Of a stretch of 47,843 nt of DNA, positions 32,176 through 40,597 are shown in pieces. The notes under the pieces were generated by a model. The model had not been told where the DNA came from. It ran no database searches and saw only the letters and a list, made by a program, of their open reading frames with translations. A program made the translations under genes and the position numbers. The DNA comes from a virus. The stretch spans positions 1 to 47,843 of the IMG/VR virus record IMGVR_UViG_3300025896_001214; one strand, 5' to 3'. How positions within the stretch are numbered: the first letter of the stretch is position 1; each line of letters starts with the position of its first letter.

Positions 32176-35100
32176 TTACGCTGTTTTGTCGTTGGGGTTA
32201 GTAGTTAACATAAACTCTTTGCCCTGATTAAACAATTTAGCCTGCATTGTTAGTGCGGCTTTATTTGCAGCTGCCTTGCCACGGAATGTATACGGCTCAC
32301 CTGCTTTGTCTCTAATGAGTTTTCCATTAAGGCGAATGTACCAAGTACCTGACTGTGTTTGTTGTTCGCGACGAGCATCACCTGCATGATCTTCATCGTT
32401 AGCACCACCGTCTTGTTGATATGCTTGCGACTGATGCTTGCCCATACCTGCTACACTTGAATCATAATCACGTTGATAAGCATCGCGACGATCATAACGA
32501 CTTTCTTTTTGTGCAGTTGGCATAATTGGTTTAGACATCATTGCCAGTGCTTTCTTAACGTTTGCAATACCCACATCCCACGCTTGTCCAGCTGCGCTTG
32601 CTGCAGAACTTAGTGAGTTAGCCCAAACGTCTTTGAACGCCATCATAAATGCACTTTGAATTTTAATGTCGCTTGATTGCTGTTCAACATCAACTTCTTT
32701 TTGCATTACTTCAACTCTTGCTTTTGTTTCAGAATCAATCAAGGCCAACTGCTTGGCCTTTTCGGCGTTGATCTGATCAAGTCTGCCTTTGCGTTCTTCA
32801 GCGTTATCAATGTTGTCGAGTTGTTTAATTTGAATTTGATAATCAGCTTCTAATTTTGCTTTCTTGTACTCGCCTTGTGCAGTAGCATCAATAACAGCAA
32901 TTTCGTGTTTATAGCCAGCTTGCGCCATTTCTAACTCGTGCTTGCGAACATCTTCACGTTCTTTACGATCTTCGATTTCTCGTTCAATCTGTACTAAACG
33001 TTCTTTGGCATCAAGCTCTAAATCTTGCTTCATCTTTACAATGGCCAATCGTGCTTCCATATCAAGATCTAATAACTCTTTCTGGTCTGCTTGATCTAAT
33101 TCAACTTTGTTTAGCAATGCTTGAACTGATAATTCATGTTGCAATGGAACATTTTCCAACTCTAATCTGTTTTGAATAGAAGTTATGTTTTGCTGATGTA
33201 TTGTGTCAGGTTGTTGTGCCAGTACTTTACGCATTTCAGCCATACTTGGTGCTTGTGCTACTAACTTTTCAACTTCGTAAGCCAAATATTGGGAACGTTC
33301 AGCACTGTCTGGATCGGTAGCATAGTCTTCTACAAATTTTTGCAAACTGTTTCTATCTGTAATGTTATTAGCTTTTGCAACTAATGCCATCTGTTTTTTC
33401 CAAATAATGTTACGGTAAGCATCGCTAAATTTTAAAGATTCAGGTGCTCCATTGTTCTTGGCCAATGCTTTGTATGCTGGCAACCAATCTTCAGTGTCTT
33501 CTTTCATGATAGCTACTGGGGCATCAGCGTCAGTAGCTGTTGGCTTTGTTGATAGTTCCTTGTATGGATTTTGAATTTCCAAATCTTTCATTGGACCAAT
33601 AGTGATAACAGGGCTACCATTATTTTGAGCAATCATTTTTGGGCTTGTAACGCTGACCATAGCAAAGCCACCACTCATTAATTTTAGAACCTTGGCTTTG
33701 ATGGGCATCATTTTTGAGCCAGGCACTTTATAACCAATGATGTCACCAGCTTTTAATTCAGCGGGCGCTTCTGCTGCGGCAGGTGCAGTGTATGGTGGCA
33801 CTGGTGGGCGAGGAGTTGTTGGTAAATTAGCAGCTGACTTGGCAGGCGGATTACGTCTAGCGTCCATTCGTGCTCTAACATCATCTAAAGGGCCTTCGTT
33901 TAAACCAGCTTCAGCCATTGCTGATTGCATAATTTTGCCAGCGCGGGCCGCTGCTTGTTCACGTACACCGCCACCAAAGTAAGCTAAAATTTCTTTAAAG
34001 CCCTCTTCTGTGTTCAATGTATTTTGTAACAGTGCCTTGCTTTCTGGCTTCATTTTTTCAAATTTGGCCAGTAACTGCTTGGCAATGTTTGGAGCAATAA
34101 TGCTTTCAGTCCCGTCAGCTAATTTAATACGAGCTGGACGCTCATAATCGCTGGCCTTGCGGATTTGCATGATGATGTTTTGATCTGCGGCTGCTTGATC
34201 GCCAGGGGTGGCTTCCTCTTCTTCAGCTTCAACTAAACCGTGACCACCTTTGATGATATCTTCTAATTCTACAGTTAGTTCATGTTGAACATCTTCAAAT
34301 TCTTCTTCTGGATCAAGGCCATGTGCTTTAGCAGTTGCCATGAACATGTCGTGCAAGCCCGGGATACCTTCGTCAAACAGGTCAGTCAGTGTGACTGCGC
34401 CATCACTATTGTAAATTTGATCCAGTACATATTTTGCCCAGTTAGGAGTCATTGACTCAACAGCTTCTGCAACTGGACTAATGCCGCTTTCCTGATCTAA
34501 CCGATCAGTGATCCATTCATAAGGATCGCCATCACGTGCTTTCTTTACACCATATGGCATCTCATCAAAGTAGTATTCGTACAGTGCATCAAAGAAGTCT
34601 TGGTTCTCATCAATGTCACCACCAGCTTTAAACTTGGCATAGTCTGTGCTAAACTTACTCAGAATACCATCTAGTGTATCTGTGCCTTCAGTTACTGATT
34701 CTTGCATGTTGCCCAGCAACTGCTCAACGTGCTTGACCCAACCTGATACATCGCTACTTCCAATTTCTTCTACATCGCCAACAAAGTCAGCAACTTCGTC
34801 AACAGCCTGTGTTACCAAAACTGGACCGTATTGTTTTAATAAATCTAAACGTTGGCTCATGATACGACGAACAATAGCACCGGCTACTGGACTGTCTTCG
34901 TTTTCTTTGATCTGTACACCAGCCTGCTGTAATTGTTTTACTGCCGCTGGATCTAAATTGACACTACCGTCTGCTTCTTGTTCAGTGTCTAATTCAATTT
35001 GACCATTCTTGTTGAACTTGGCATTGGTTGTTTTGCCTGTTGGGGCGAACTGTGTACGCTGACCCATGCTGCCAGACGTACCAACTGTACCACTTGCAGG

Positions 35101-36429
35101 AATAGTACCCACTGTGGCATCTTCAACTACTCCTTGCTTACTTTCACCAATTTGCTTGACTGTGGCTACGGCAGCTTTTTGTTGTTCTGGAGGTAATGTA
35201 GCAATCTTACTGCTTGTATATTGTGCAACTTTGTCATCGCCCCCCAATTTCTCTGAGGCCAAGTCCCATAGCTGTTCTACACCTCGGATGCCCAATTTGG
35301 CAGCACTATAAGCGGCGTATGCAGCAAATGGGATACCAAGTAAAGGACCTAAGATAGCAACAAGAGCCGGAGCGCCTGCGGCTGCTACTCCACCTAAAGC
35401 CAAGCCAGCGGCTGCTTTAACTAAACCTGGTGCGGCTTCGTCCATTTTAGCATAGTCATCGTGTCCAATGTAAAAGTCAGTGTCAGGATCATAGTACTTG
35501 CCTTCTGTCTTGTCGTAATAAACAACTTTACCAGATTTGGTGCTAAACGGGCCTTCTAAGCCTGGACGCTCTTGATAACGCTCCTTGTCAATACCGCGTG
35601 TGACTGTGTAGCCTTCGGCTACTTTTTTTGCTGGAAAACGTGCTACTGTCTTACCGTCAACTGTAACAAATCCAGTTGGAGCAGATCTAGCTGTTGCAAT
35701 TTTGCCATTTGGATATTTCTTTTCCATTGAAGCGACCCAAGCGTCACGAGCTGTATATTGGTCTTTGGATCCACCAATGCTTTCTGCTACACCGGTCACT
35801 GCATGTGGATGGCGAACATACAATACGCTACCACCACTGGTAATGTAGTGTGGCAAACGTTGACTATCACCTACCATGTATTCAGTACCTGCAACTGGAA
35901 TGCGTCGAACCTTGTTGTCAATGCCGTAGATAATGTATGACTTGCCGTCTTGACTTAATCTGCTTTGATCATAAATCACCGGCTGTTGTCCACCGCCTGC
36001 ACTGGCACGAGCTCCTGCAACACGTTGCTTACGGATTTCATCTTGTTCAGCATTCCAAACTTGGCGCTCCGTACTACGATTATGTTCACGTTGACGCAGT
36101 TTTTCTTTGTAATTTGGGCTAAAGATATCACTCATGTGTTGACCAACACTGTAGTTCATACCTGGGTAGTTGGGATTAGCACCACCCTGTGCTTGCGCAG
36201 GCCCTGCGCCGCTCATTGCTACACCTGCTGCCATTGCTGCCGGGATAATCTTACGAGCCACATGTTGCAACATGCTTTTGGCATCTTCGCTTAGTTCACC
36301 TTCTACAATTTGAATTGTGTCAAATGGATCTTTGTACTTGTTAATTTGTTCAAGTACTACACCTTCGTGTACACGACTTGTAATCTGTTTAACTACTCGT
36401 CCTTCGTTGATTAATCTAATGCGAATCAT
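32176..36429 (-). CDS. Large (1417 aa) coiled-coil, probably virion-associated protein
   Basis: N-terminus MIRIRLINEGRVVKQIT, then SMLQHVARKIIPAAMAAGVAMSG. Repeated acidic cleavage-like motifs are scattered through the protein: TGVAES (~227), KVAEGY, QGVVEDAT, SPVAEAVES and SVTEGT. Around 350-390 there is a hydrophobic Ala/Gly-rich segment that may insert in a membrane (AGLALGGVAAAGAPALVAIL). Residues ~1090-1270 form a long charged coiled coil (KMKQDLELDAKERLVQIERE, KHELEMAQAGYKHEIAVID). The C-terminus (GTWYIRLNGKLIRDKAGEP) is a compact module related to repeats in the 45313 protein. No enzyme recognised. It shares the late-region strand and lies next to 36442. Confidence 0.75.
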   Translation of the reverse strand: MIRIRLINEGRVVKQITSRVHEGVVLEQINKYKDPFDTIQIVEGELSEDAKSMLQHVARKIIPAAMAAGVAMSGAGPAQAQGGANPNYPGMNYSVGQHMSDIFSPNYKEKLRQREHNRSTERQVWNAEQDEIRKQRVAGARASAGGGQQPVIYDQSRLSQDGKSYIIYGIDNKVRRIPVAGTEYMVGDSQRLPHYITSGGSVLYVRHPHAVTGVAESIGGSKDQYTARDAWVASMEKKYPNGKIATARSAPTGFVTVDGKTVARFPAKKVAEGYTVTRGIDKERYQERPGLEGPFSTKSGKVVYYDKTEGKYYDPDTDFYIGHDDYAKMDEAAPGLVKAAAGLALGGVAAAGAPALVAILGPLLGIPFAAYAAYSAAKLGIRGVEQLWDLASEKLGGDDKVAQYTSSKIATLPPEQQKAAVATVKQIGESKQGVVEDATVGTIPASGTVGTSGSMGQRTQFAPTGKTTNAKFNKNGQIELDTEQEADGSVNLDPAAVKQLQQAGVQIKENEDSPVAGAIVRRIMSQRLDLLKQYGPVLVTQAVDEVADFVGDVEEIGSSDVSGWVKHVEQLLGNMQESVTEGTDTLDGILSKFSTDYAKFKAGGDIDENQDFFDALYEYYFDEMPYGVKKARDGDPYEWITDRLDQESGISPVAEAVESMTPNWAKYVLDQIYNSDGAVTLTDLFDEGIPGLHDMFMATAKAHGLDPEEEFEDVQHELTVELEDIIKGGHGLVEAEEEEATPGDQAAADQNIIMQIRKASDYERPARIKLADGTESIIAPNIAKQLLAKFEKMKPESKALLQNTLNTEEGFKEILAYFGGGVREQAAARAGKIMQSAMAEAGLNEGPLDDVRARMDARRNPPAKSAANLPTTPRPPVPPYTAPAAAEAPAELKAGDIIGYKVPGSKMMPIKAKVLKLMSGGFAMVSVTSPKMIAQNNGSPVITIGPMKDLEIQNPYKELSTKPTATDADAPVAIMKEDTEDWLPAYKALAKNNGAPESLKFSDAYRNIIWKKQMALVAKANNITDRNSLQKFVEDYATDPDSAERSQYLAYEVEKLVAQAPSMAEMRKVLAQQPDTIHQQNITSIQNRLELENVPLQHELSVQALLNKVELDQADQKELLDLDMEARLAIVKMKQDLELDAKERLVQIEREIEDRKEREDVRKHELEMAQAGYKHEIAVIDATAQGEYKKAKLEADYQIQIKQLDNIDNAEERKGRLDQINAEKAKQLALIDSETKARVEVMQKEVDVEQQSSDIKIQSAFMMAFKDVWANSLSSAASAAGQAWDVGIANVKKALAMMSKPIMPTAQKESRYDRRDAYQRDYDSSVAGMGKHQSQAYQQDGGANDEDHAGDARREQQTQSGTWYIRLNGKLIRDKAGEPYTFRGKAAANKAALTMQAKLFNQGKEFMLTTNPNDKTA

Positions 36430-36441
36430 TTCTTTATCCCT

Positions 36442-37680
36442 TTATGCTTTATCGTGAATTTCTGGCTGATCATTCGTACCGCCAATTATTTTGTATGTTA
36501 GACCCATCTTTTTAATTTTGGCCAACATTTCTTTGTATTCTTCGTCGCCTTGTGCAACCATAACAGTATCACTATCGTCCTGGCCAAATTCATGCGGATC
36601 AATTATTTTATTGTGCCAATATGTGCCAATTTTATACCAATCTAAATCGCCCGGGGTATTTACTACAATTGTATACTTGGGGTTAGTCAACTTATCTTTG
36701 GCATAGCCTTTAGGATCTGGTTCTTTTGTTAAACCTTCCATCAAGCGATAGTTTTGTGTAGCCTGCTCTACCACACGAATACATTCGCGAATAAAGTTTG
36801 CGTCTTCATCTGTGATACCGCGACTGCCACGGCCACCTTTGCGTCTTAATCTGGCCAGTTCATTGTAGGCCGCAACAATGGTATTAATTGTGTTTGTCAA
36901 CTGCTTGATATTTGTAGCACTGCGTCTAAATGCTCCGCCATGTTCAACGCTTAGATCCTGTGCCAACTCTGCGGCTTCACGACGTGCTTTGTCACGTAGA
37001 GCCTTTAGGCTATAACGGCCTGCTCCACCAAGTACAGCTACTTCTGTGTCGCTCATTGGGTTTTCGCGATCCAAGCGATAGATAACATTATCGTTACCTA
37101 CAACATGTGCTTCGTCAAAGCCTTCTGCTACACCTTGCTCGTCTTCGTCTGCATAATCGCTTAAATCAATGTCATGATATGTACTAATTGCTTCGTCTGC
37201 AATTTCTGAAGCACTGGCCAAAGTCATTGGTAACTCTTGCTTATCAAGCATTTCAGCTTTGCCAAACGGATCAACAAACCCGTTTGTAGCAGAGACCCAG
37301 CCGTCCTGTACCTTGGCAACAATTAACATAGATCGAACATTGTAATCATTCATTGCAGAAAATAAGAATACATCATCATCACGCTTGCTCATTTTCCAAC
37401 CAATGGATCTATTTTTGGCATGTAGTATATGTTCAATTTGTCCAACTAAGTCGGGAAAAGATAATACTTTGCCTAACGGAAAGCCTTCAAATACGCCTGT
37501 ACCAACACCCTTAGGGCCCGGCACGTATTTTTGACCAACAGCGGCTCTAGCGTTTTTACGCTTGGCTTTATTGCTCTTACCACGCACAAATAACGGATAA
37601 GCTACAGTGGCAATGTCACCGGATGTGGTTGCTACACCAGCTTCCCCATCCTCCATCATAATTAATTCACGTAGTTTCAT
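36442..37680 (-). CDS. Candidate capsid-packaged protein, unknown function
   Basis: 412 aa with leader MKLRELIMMEDGEAG, an early basic stretch (RGKSNKAKRKNARAAVGQKYVPG), GVFEGFPLG at ~62 and QGVAEGFDEAHVVG at ~184. Then YRLDRENPMSDTEVAVLGGAGRYSLKALRDKARREAAELAQDL and a helical IKQLTNTINTIVAAYNELARLRRKGGRG region. Both Glu motifs would suit T4-type prohead-protease cleavage, leaving discrete fragments. No catalytic domain recognised. A TAAATA box (37686-37691) is 5 nt before the ATG. Confidence 0.68.
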   Translation of the reverse strand: MKLRELIMMEDGEAGVATTSGDIATVAYPLFVRGKSNKAKRKNARAAVGQKYVPGPKGVGTGVFEGFPLGKVLSFPDLVGQIEHILHAKNRSIGWKMSKRDDDVFLFSAMNDYNVRSMLIVAKVQDGWVSATNGFVDPFGKAEMLDKQELPMTLASASEIADEAISTYHDIDLSDYADEDEQGVAEGFDEAHVVGNDNVIYRLDRENPMSDTEVAVLGGAGRYSLKALRDKARREAAELAQDLSVEHGGAFRRSATNIKQLTNTINTIVAAYNELARLRRKGGRGSRGITDEDANFIRECIRVVEQATQNYRLMEGLTKEPDPKGYAKDKLTNPKYTIVVNTPGDLDWYKIGTYWHNKIIDPHEFGQDDSDTVMVAQGDEEYKEMLAKIKKMGLTYKIIGGTNDQPEIHDKA

Positions 37681-37685
37681 AGATA

Positions 37686-37691
37686 TATTTA
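37686..37691 (-). promoter_or_regulatory. T4-late-like promoter box (TAAATA)
   Basis: ATAAATAT on the minus strand, 5 nt upstream of the 36442 gene's ATG (37680). The 110-nt divergent gap also carries TTATAAAGG about 15 nt before the plus-strand ATG at 37791. Confidence 0.5.
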
Positions 37692-37790
37692 TTGTTTTTG
37701 CACAATAACCTTCACTCTATTTACCGTTATTAAAACTGCACCATTTTTTAAGCCATTTCAATAAGTAGTACATTATAAAGGATTACCAAG

Positions 37791-38072
37791 ATGGGTGAGT
37801 TTTTCAAATTAGTAGCAGAAGTGGGCTTTCCCATTGCAGCCGCTATTGCAGCCGGGTATTTTGTGTTTTTGACATTGAAGTTCATCTTGGCTGGTGTTAC
37901 TTCCAGCGTCAGTGGTCTTAAAAACATCATTGAAGCACTAGACAACCGTGTTAAAACAATGAATCATGATGTAATACGTATTGACACTGTGGTGAGCAAT
38001 GCACTGGGCTTAAAGCCAGATGTATCGCGTATTGCAAGAGCTGATGGCAAAACTGATGCGAGACGCGACTAA
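37791..38072 (+). CDS. Small single-span membrane protein
   Basis: 93 aa: MGEFFKLVAEVGFPIAAAIAAGYFVFLTLKFIL (one transmembrane helix, ~10-33) followed by a soluble helical tail (SGLKNIIEALDNRVKTMNHDVIRIDTVVSNAL) with heptad character. A diverged paralog (38489) has the same layout (KYGFPIVAAAGMGYLIFYVWQW, then IALIDRVRMLDNDLIRLNQKVDVVLHL). A one-helix protein with a periplasmic or cytoplasmic coiled coil could be a holin, spanin-like or lysis-regulating protein, but this is inference. First gene of a four-gene plus-strand operon. Confidence 0.68.
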   Translation: MGEFFKLVAEVGFPIAAAIAAGYFVFLTLKFILAGVTSSVSGLKNIIEALDNRVKTMNHDVIRIDTVVSNALGLKPDVSRIARADGKTDARRD

Positions 38073-38281
38073 TGAAACACTACGAGTACGAATGGGATCT
38101 AAATCCCGGTGGCATTATACTTGATCCAGAATTAAACATTGACCGGTTAGGCTGGAGAGCCGGTGACTGTTTTAAACTTACTAATATAAATGGGCAAGCC
38201 ATGTTGGTTAAAGTAGATCCATTAGTGGGACTAATGCGTGACATTGCTGAAGATATTAAAAATGAAAAAGTAAAGATATGA
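38072..38281 (+). CDS. Small soluble protein, unknown
   Basis: 69 aa, MKHYEYEWDLNPGGIILDPELNIDRLGWRAGDCFKLTNINGQAMLVKVDPLVGL. The W-R-x-G-D-x-F-K-L/x-N-x-N-G-Q-A pattern is typical of small beta-barrel (AbrB- or SH3-like) phage proteins. Start shares one base with the previous stop; the end overlaps the next start (ATGA). Confidence 0.65.
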   Translation: MKHYEYEWDLNPGGIILDPELNIDRLGWRAGDCFKLTNINGQAMLVKVDPLVGLMRDIAEDIKNEKVKI

Positions 38282-38511
38282 TACAATACTACGTGCTAAC
38301 ACTTGATGAGCAGTTTCGTAACGTTGTCAAATGGATCAAAGAGAATAAAATCATGTTTGAAGCTCACCTTAACCGCACAAGATTTTGGGTTGCTGAAGGC
38401 GAGGAACATGCTGTGTTCTTACTGACATGGGGCCATGTATGTACACCAGTATACGACGATGAAGATTTAATAACAGGAATAAGAACTTATGGATTTAGCC
38501 AACTTAATTAA
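38278..38511 (+). CDS. LTW-family protein with C-terminal extension
   Basis: 77 aa. WVAEGEEHAVFLLTWGHVCTPVYDDEDLITGIRTYGFSQLN: the E-x-H-A-x-F-L-L-T-W block matches the array C-terminus, here followed by 29 extra residues. N-terminal part VLTLDEQFRNVVKWIKENKIMFEAHLNRTRF. It is the only plus-strand member and is embedded between two paralogous membrane proteins. Confidence 0.62.
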   Translation: MIQYYVLTLDEQFRNVVKWIKENKIMFEAHLNRTRFWVAEGEEHAVFLLTWGHVCTPVYDDEDLITGIRTYGFSQLN

Positions 38512-38812
38512 CAAATACGGTTTCCCTATTGTGGCCGCTGCTGGCATGGGATATTTGATATTCTATGTATGGCAATGGGCAACACAAGAAGTTAAGCCAG
38601 TATTGAGTGCGGCCAGTAATACTCTTATTGCCTTGATTGATCGTGTACGCATGTTAGATAACGATTTAATCAGACTAAATCAAAAGGTTGATGTGGTACT
38701 ACACTTGCGTGGTAAAATCATTGACGGTGAACGTGTAGTAGAACAGCAAAAAGTAGATCGCGAAGCAGATGAAAAGTTTCGAGACGCTGCCAATATTGAT
38801 TCTAAGAAATAA
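38489..38812 (+). CDS. Small single-span membrane protein, paralog of 37791
   Basis: 107 aa with one transmembrane helix (GFPIVAAAGMGYLIFYVW) then a helical tail with heptads and a charged end (RVVEQQKVDREADEKFRDAANIDSKK). It overlaps the previous gene by 23 nt and its end overlaps the convergent 38802 gene by 11 nt. A holin- or lysis-regulator-like role is possible but unproven. Confidence 0.66.
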   Translation: MDLANLINKYGFPIVAAAGMGYLIFYVWQWATQEVKPVLSAASNTLIALIDRVRMLDNDLIRLNQKVDVVLHLRGKIIDGERVVEQQKVDREADEKFRDAANIDSKK

Positions 38813-39185
38813 CTAGCCCGTCTTGGGCAAAGCCTTCAACTACTGAATTATAGTAATGCTCGCTGGGCTTTACACCAGTCAGCTTTGTTCTATAATGCGG
38901 TGTCATGTAATATACCCAGGCCTGCTTTCGTTGACGATCGTGCTCTACAACTGTTGTAATACGATCATAAAATGTAGGATAGCCTTCGCGATAGTCTAGG
39001 TCCTGCAACTCAATCTCGTCAATTTCCCATAGAATGCCAATGGCAGCATTGCCCCGAGATTCAAACACATTGGCAAACTGTAACATTTCCCATTTGTAAT
39101 CTAATAGGTTTGCCGGACCTAGTCGTATACTGGACTTGTTCATGGCATTGTTGTTGGTATTCATACCGTATGCAAAATATAACAT
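38802..39185 (-). CDS. Gamma-glutamylcyclotransferase-like protein
   Basis: 127 aa from MLYFAYGMNTN (AGGAG 4-5 nt upstream; TAATG overlap with the preceding stop). The fold signature YFAYG-x-N is followed by RLGPANLLDYKW, AIGILWEIDEIELQDLDYREGYPTFYDR, where the Glu of REGYP fits the conserved catalytic acid, and KQAWVYYM. Members cyclise gamma-glutamyl peptides or amines or reverse such modifications. It may relate to gamma-glutamyl/amido chemistry of the amidoligase-like gene at 45313, which is inference. Confidence 0.83.
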   Translation of the reverse strand: MLYFAYGMNTNNNAMNKSSIRLGPANLLDYKWEMLQFANVFESRGNAAIGILWEIDEIELQDLDYREGYPTFYDRITTVVEHDRQRKQAWVYYMTPHYRTKLTGVKPSEHYYNSVVEGFAQDGLVIS

Positions 39186-39892
39186 TAAACTCCTAATTTG
39201 TAAATATTGTTTTCGATGTGTTGCCACACTCCTGCTGGATTGCCATCTGCAAATACCAACTGACAACTGATAGTGATCCTAAAGCCCGAGCCCTGTATAA
39301 CTGTATGAGGCTGATTGGTTCTAAGAATAGCACTGGGCACATTGGATTCAACTTCAAACACAGGCCCTGGCAGATCATGCCACTGTATTAGGCCCGCTTG
39401 TAAATCTTCTACACAATCAGCCATCACGTTGATTCGAGCCTGTGAGTATTCAGTGGCTGGATACTCGCGCATGGTCACAGGCAGGTCTTTGCTATCCCAC
39501 CAACACAATTTGCCCGGGGCTGTGGCTAATTCATAATAGCTTAGTCGTGCTTCTAATAACGTAGGCTTACGATTGTAATAAACACCATCAGCATGAATAG
39601 CGTACGATGTTGAATCTGCATCACCTGCAAATAATGTAACTGCTCTTGTACGCAAGCCCAGGGTTTCAACCAGTTGATCTGTTTGTTGAATAGTACGGGG
39701 GAATAACTCTGTCACAGTTCCCACATTCACAAGACTATGTCCAGTGCCTGCATACTTCTCATACAGGCCGGGCAATTGATTCTTTATAAATGATTCTTTT
39801 TCTTCGGGATCAATTGCTAGTAGCAATGGATAAAAATAGTTGTCGTTGCGTGTAGGGGTTTGTGCAAAGTTGTAATTTAATTGTTGTGTCAT
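39185..39892 (-). CDS. 2OG-Fe(II) oxygenase-like protein A
   Basis: 235 aa. YAIHADGVYYN (His-x-Asp) and NQPHTVIQGSGFRITISC (distal His, then Arg nine residues later) are the order and approximate spacing of Fe(II)/2-oxoglutarate oxygenase ligands. LEARLSYYEL sits between, on a conserved strand. The N-terminus (NYFYPLLLAIDPEEKESFI) matches the neighbouring protein. Substrate unknown; hydroxylation of protein, nucleic acid or a small molecule is possible. Tail-to-head ATGA overlap with 39889. Confidence 0.6.
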   Translation of the reverse strand: MTQQLNYNFAQTPTRNDNYFYPLLLAIDPEEKESFIKNQLPGLYEKYAGTGHSLVNVGTVTELFPRTIQQTDQLVETLGLRTRAVTLFAGDADSTSYAIHADGVYYNRKPTLLEARLSYYELATAPGKLCWWDSKDLPVTMREYPATEYSQARINVMADCVEDLQAGLIQWHDLPGPVFEVESNVPSAILRTNQPHTVIQGSGFRITISCQLVFADGNPAGVWQHIENNIYKLGV

Positions 39893-40590
39893 TGTAGTTG
39901 ATTAATATTGTTTTGAGCATGTTCCCATACTCCGATTAATTCGCCAGACTGAAATGCAATACTTAAACTTAATGTGACTCGAACACCATTGGATTGAACA
40001 ATGTGATGCGGCAGATTGGTGCGGACAAATGCACTTGGACTTACTATAGTAGTGCTAAAATTTGGTATTGGAATTTGGTCCCAGCTTAGTGTACCGTTTC
40101 TTAAATCATGTCTAAACGGTGGCAAGCAAATAACAAACGGATGTGCCCCACTTAGATTTTCAATTAACCGAGGTATTTTCCACCAAGGTAGATTGCCATC
40201 ATCAATGGGAATCCTATTAGGTAAATGATCCCACCATTCAATTGTATTTTGACCCAACGACATTTCATACAGGTTAATTCTTGCTTCTAGCATTCCAACA
40301 TTCCCTGCTTGGTCTACCATGCCATCACAATGTATATTTTTACCAACAATGTTTCCACTACTCATAAACATTGTTGGCTTGTATACTACAAGACCAATTG
40401 GTGCTAATACTGCATTAATTGCGTCGATTGTAGAATGGAACTGATGTTCCATTCTAGAACCAACATGGGTCAAATCTGAATCAGACTGTGCAAATTGCTC
40501 AATTAAATCGGGCAATAGAGTACTTGTAAAGCGCAATCGTTCAACAGGATCTATTGTTAAATTTAAAGGAAAGAAATAGTTGGATTGCAT
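39889..40590 (-). CDS. 2OG-Fe(II) oxygenase-like protein B, paralog of A
   Basis: 233 aa from MQSNYFFPLNLTIDPVERLRF. The HxD is in NIHCDGMVDQAGNVGMLEARINLYEM, and the distal part is LPHHIVQSNGVRVTLSLSI (His ... Arg). Alignment with protein A over the whole length is visible (IH[AC]DG...LEAR[LI].[YL]YE[LM]; R.T[NL][QL]PH.[VI]Q..G.R.T.S). The two arose by tandem duplication. The start at 40590 is 7 nt after the previous stop; a TAAATA box overlaps the intergenic region. Confidence 0.58.
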   Translation of the reverse strand: MQSNYFFPLNLTIDPVERLRFTSTLLPDLIEQFAQSDSDLTHVGSRMEHQFHSTIDAINAVLAPIGLVVYKPTMFMSSGNIVGKNIHCDGMVDQAGNVGMLEARINLYEMSLGQNTIEWWDHLPNRIPIDDGNLPWWKIPRLIENLSGAHPFVICLPPFRHDLRNGTLSWDQIPIPNFSTTIVSPSAFVRTNLPHHIVQSNGVRVTLSLSIAFQSGELIGVWEHAQNNINQLQ

Positions 40591-40597
40591 CTGGTAT

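Noticed and set aside
37748-37945. Minus-strand open frame antisense to the 37791 membrane protein
   Set aside because: It overlaps a plus-strand gene in a coupled operon with a paralog and shows no independent support.
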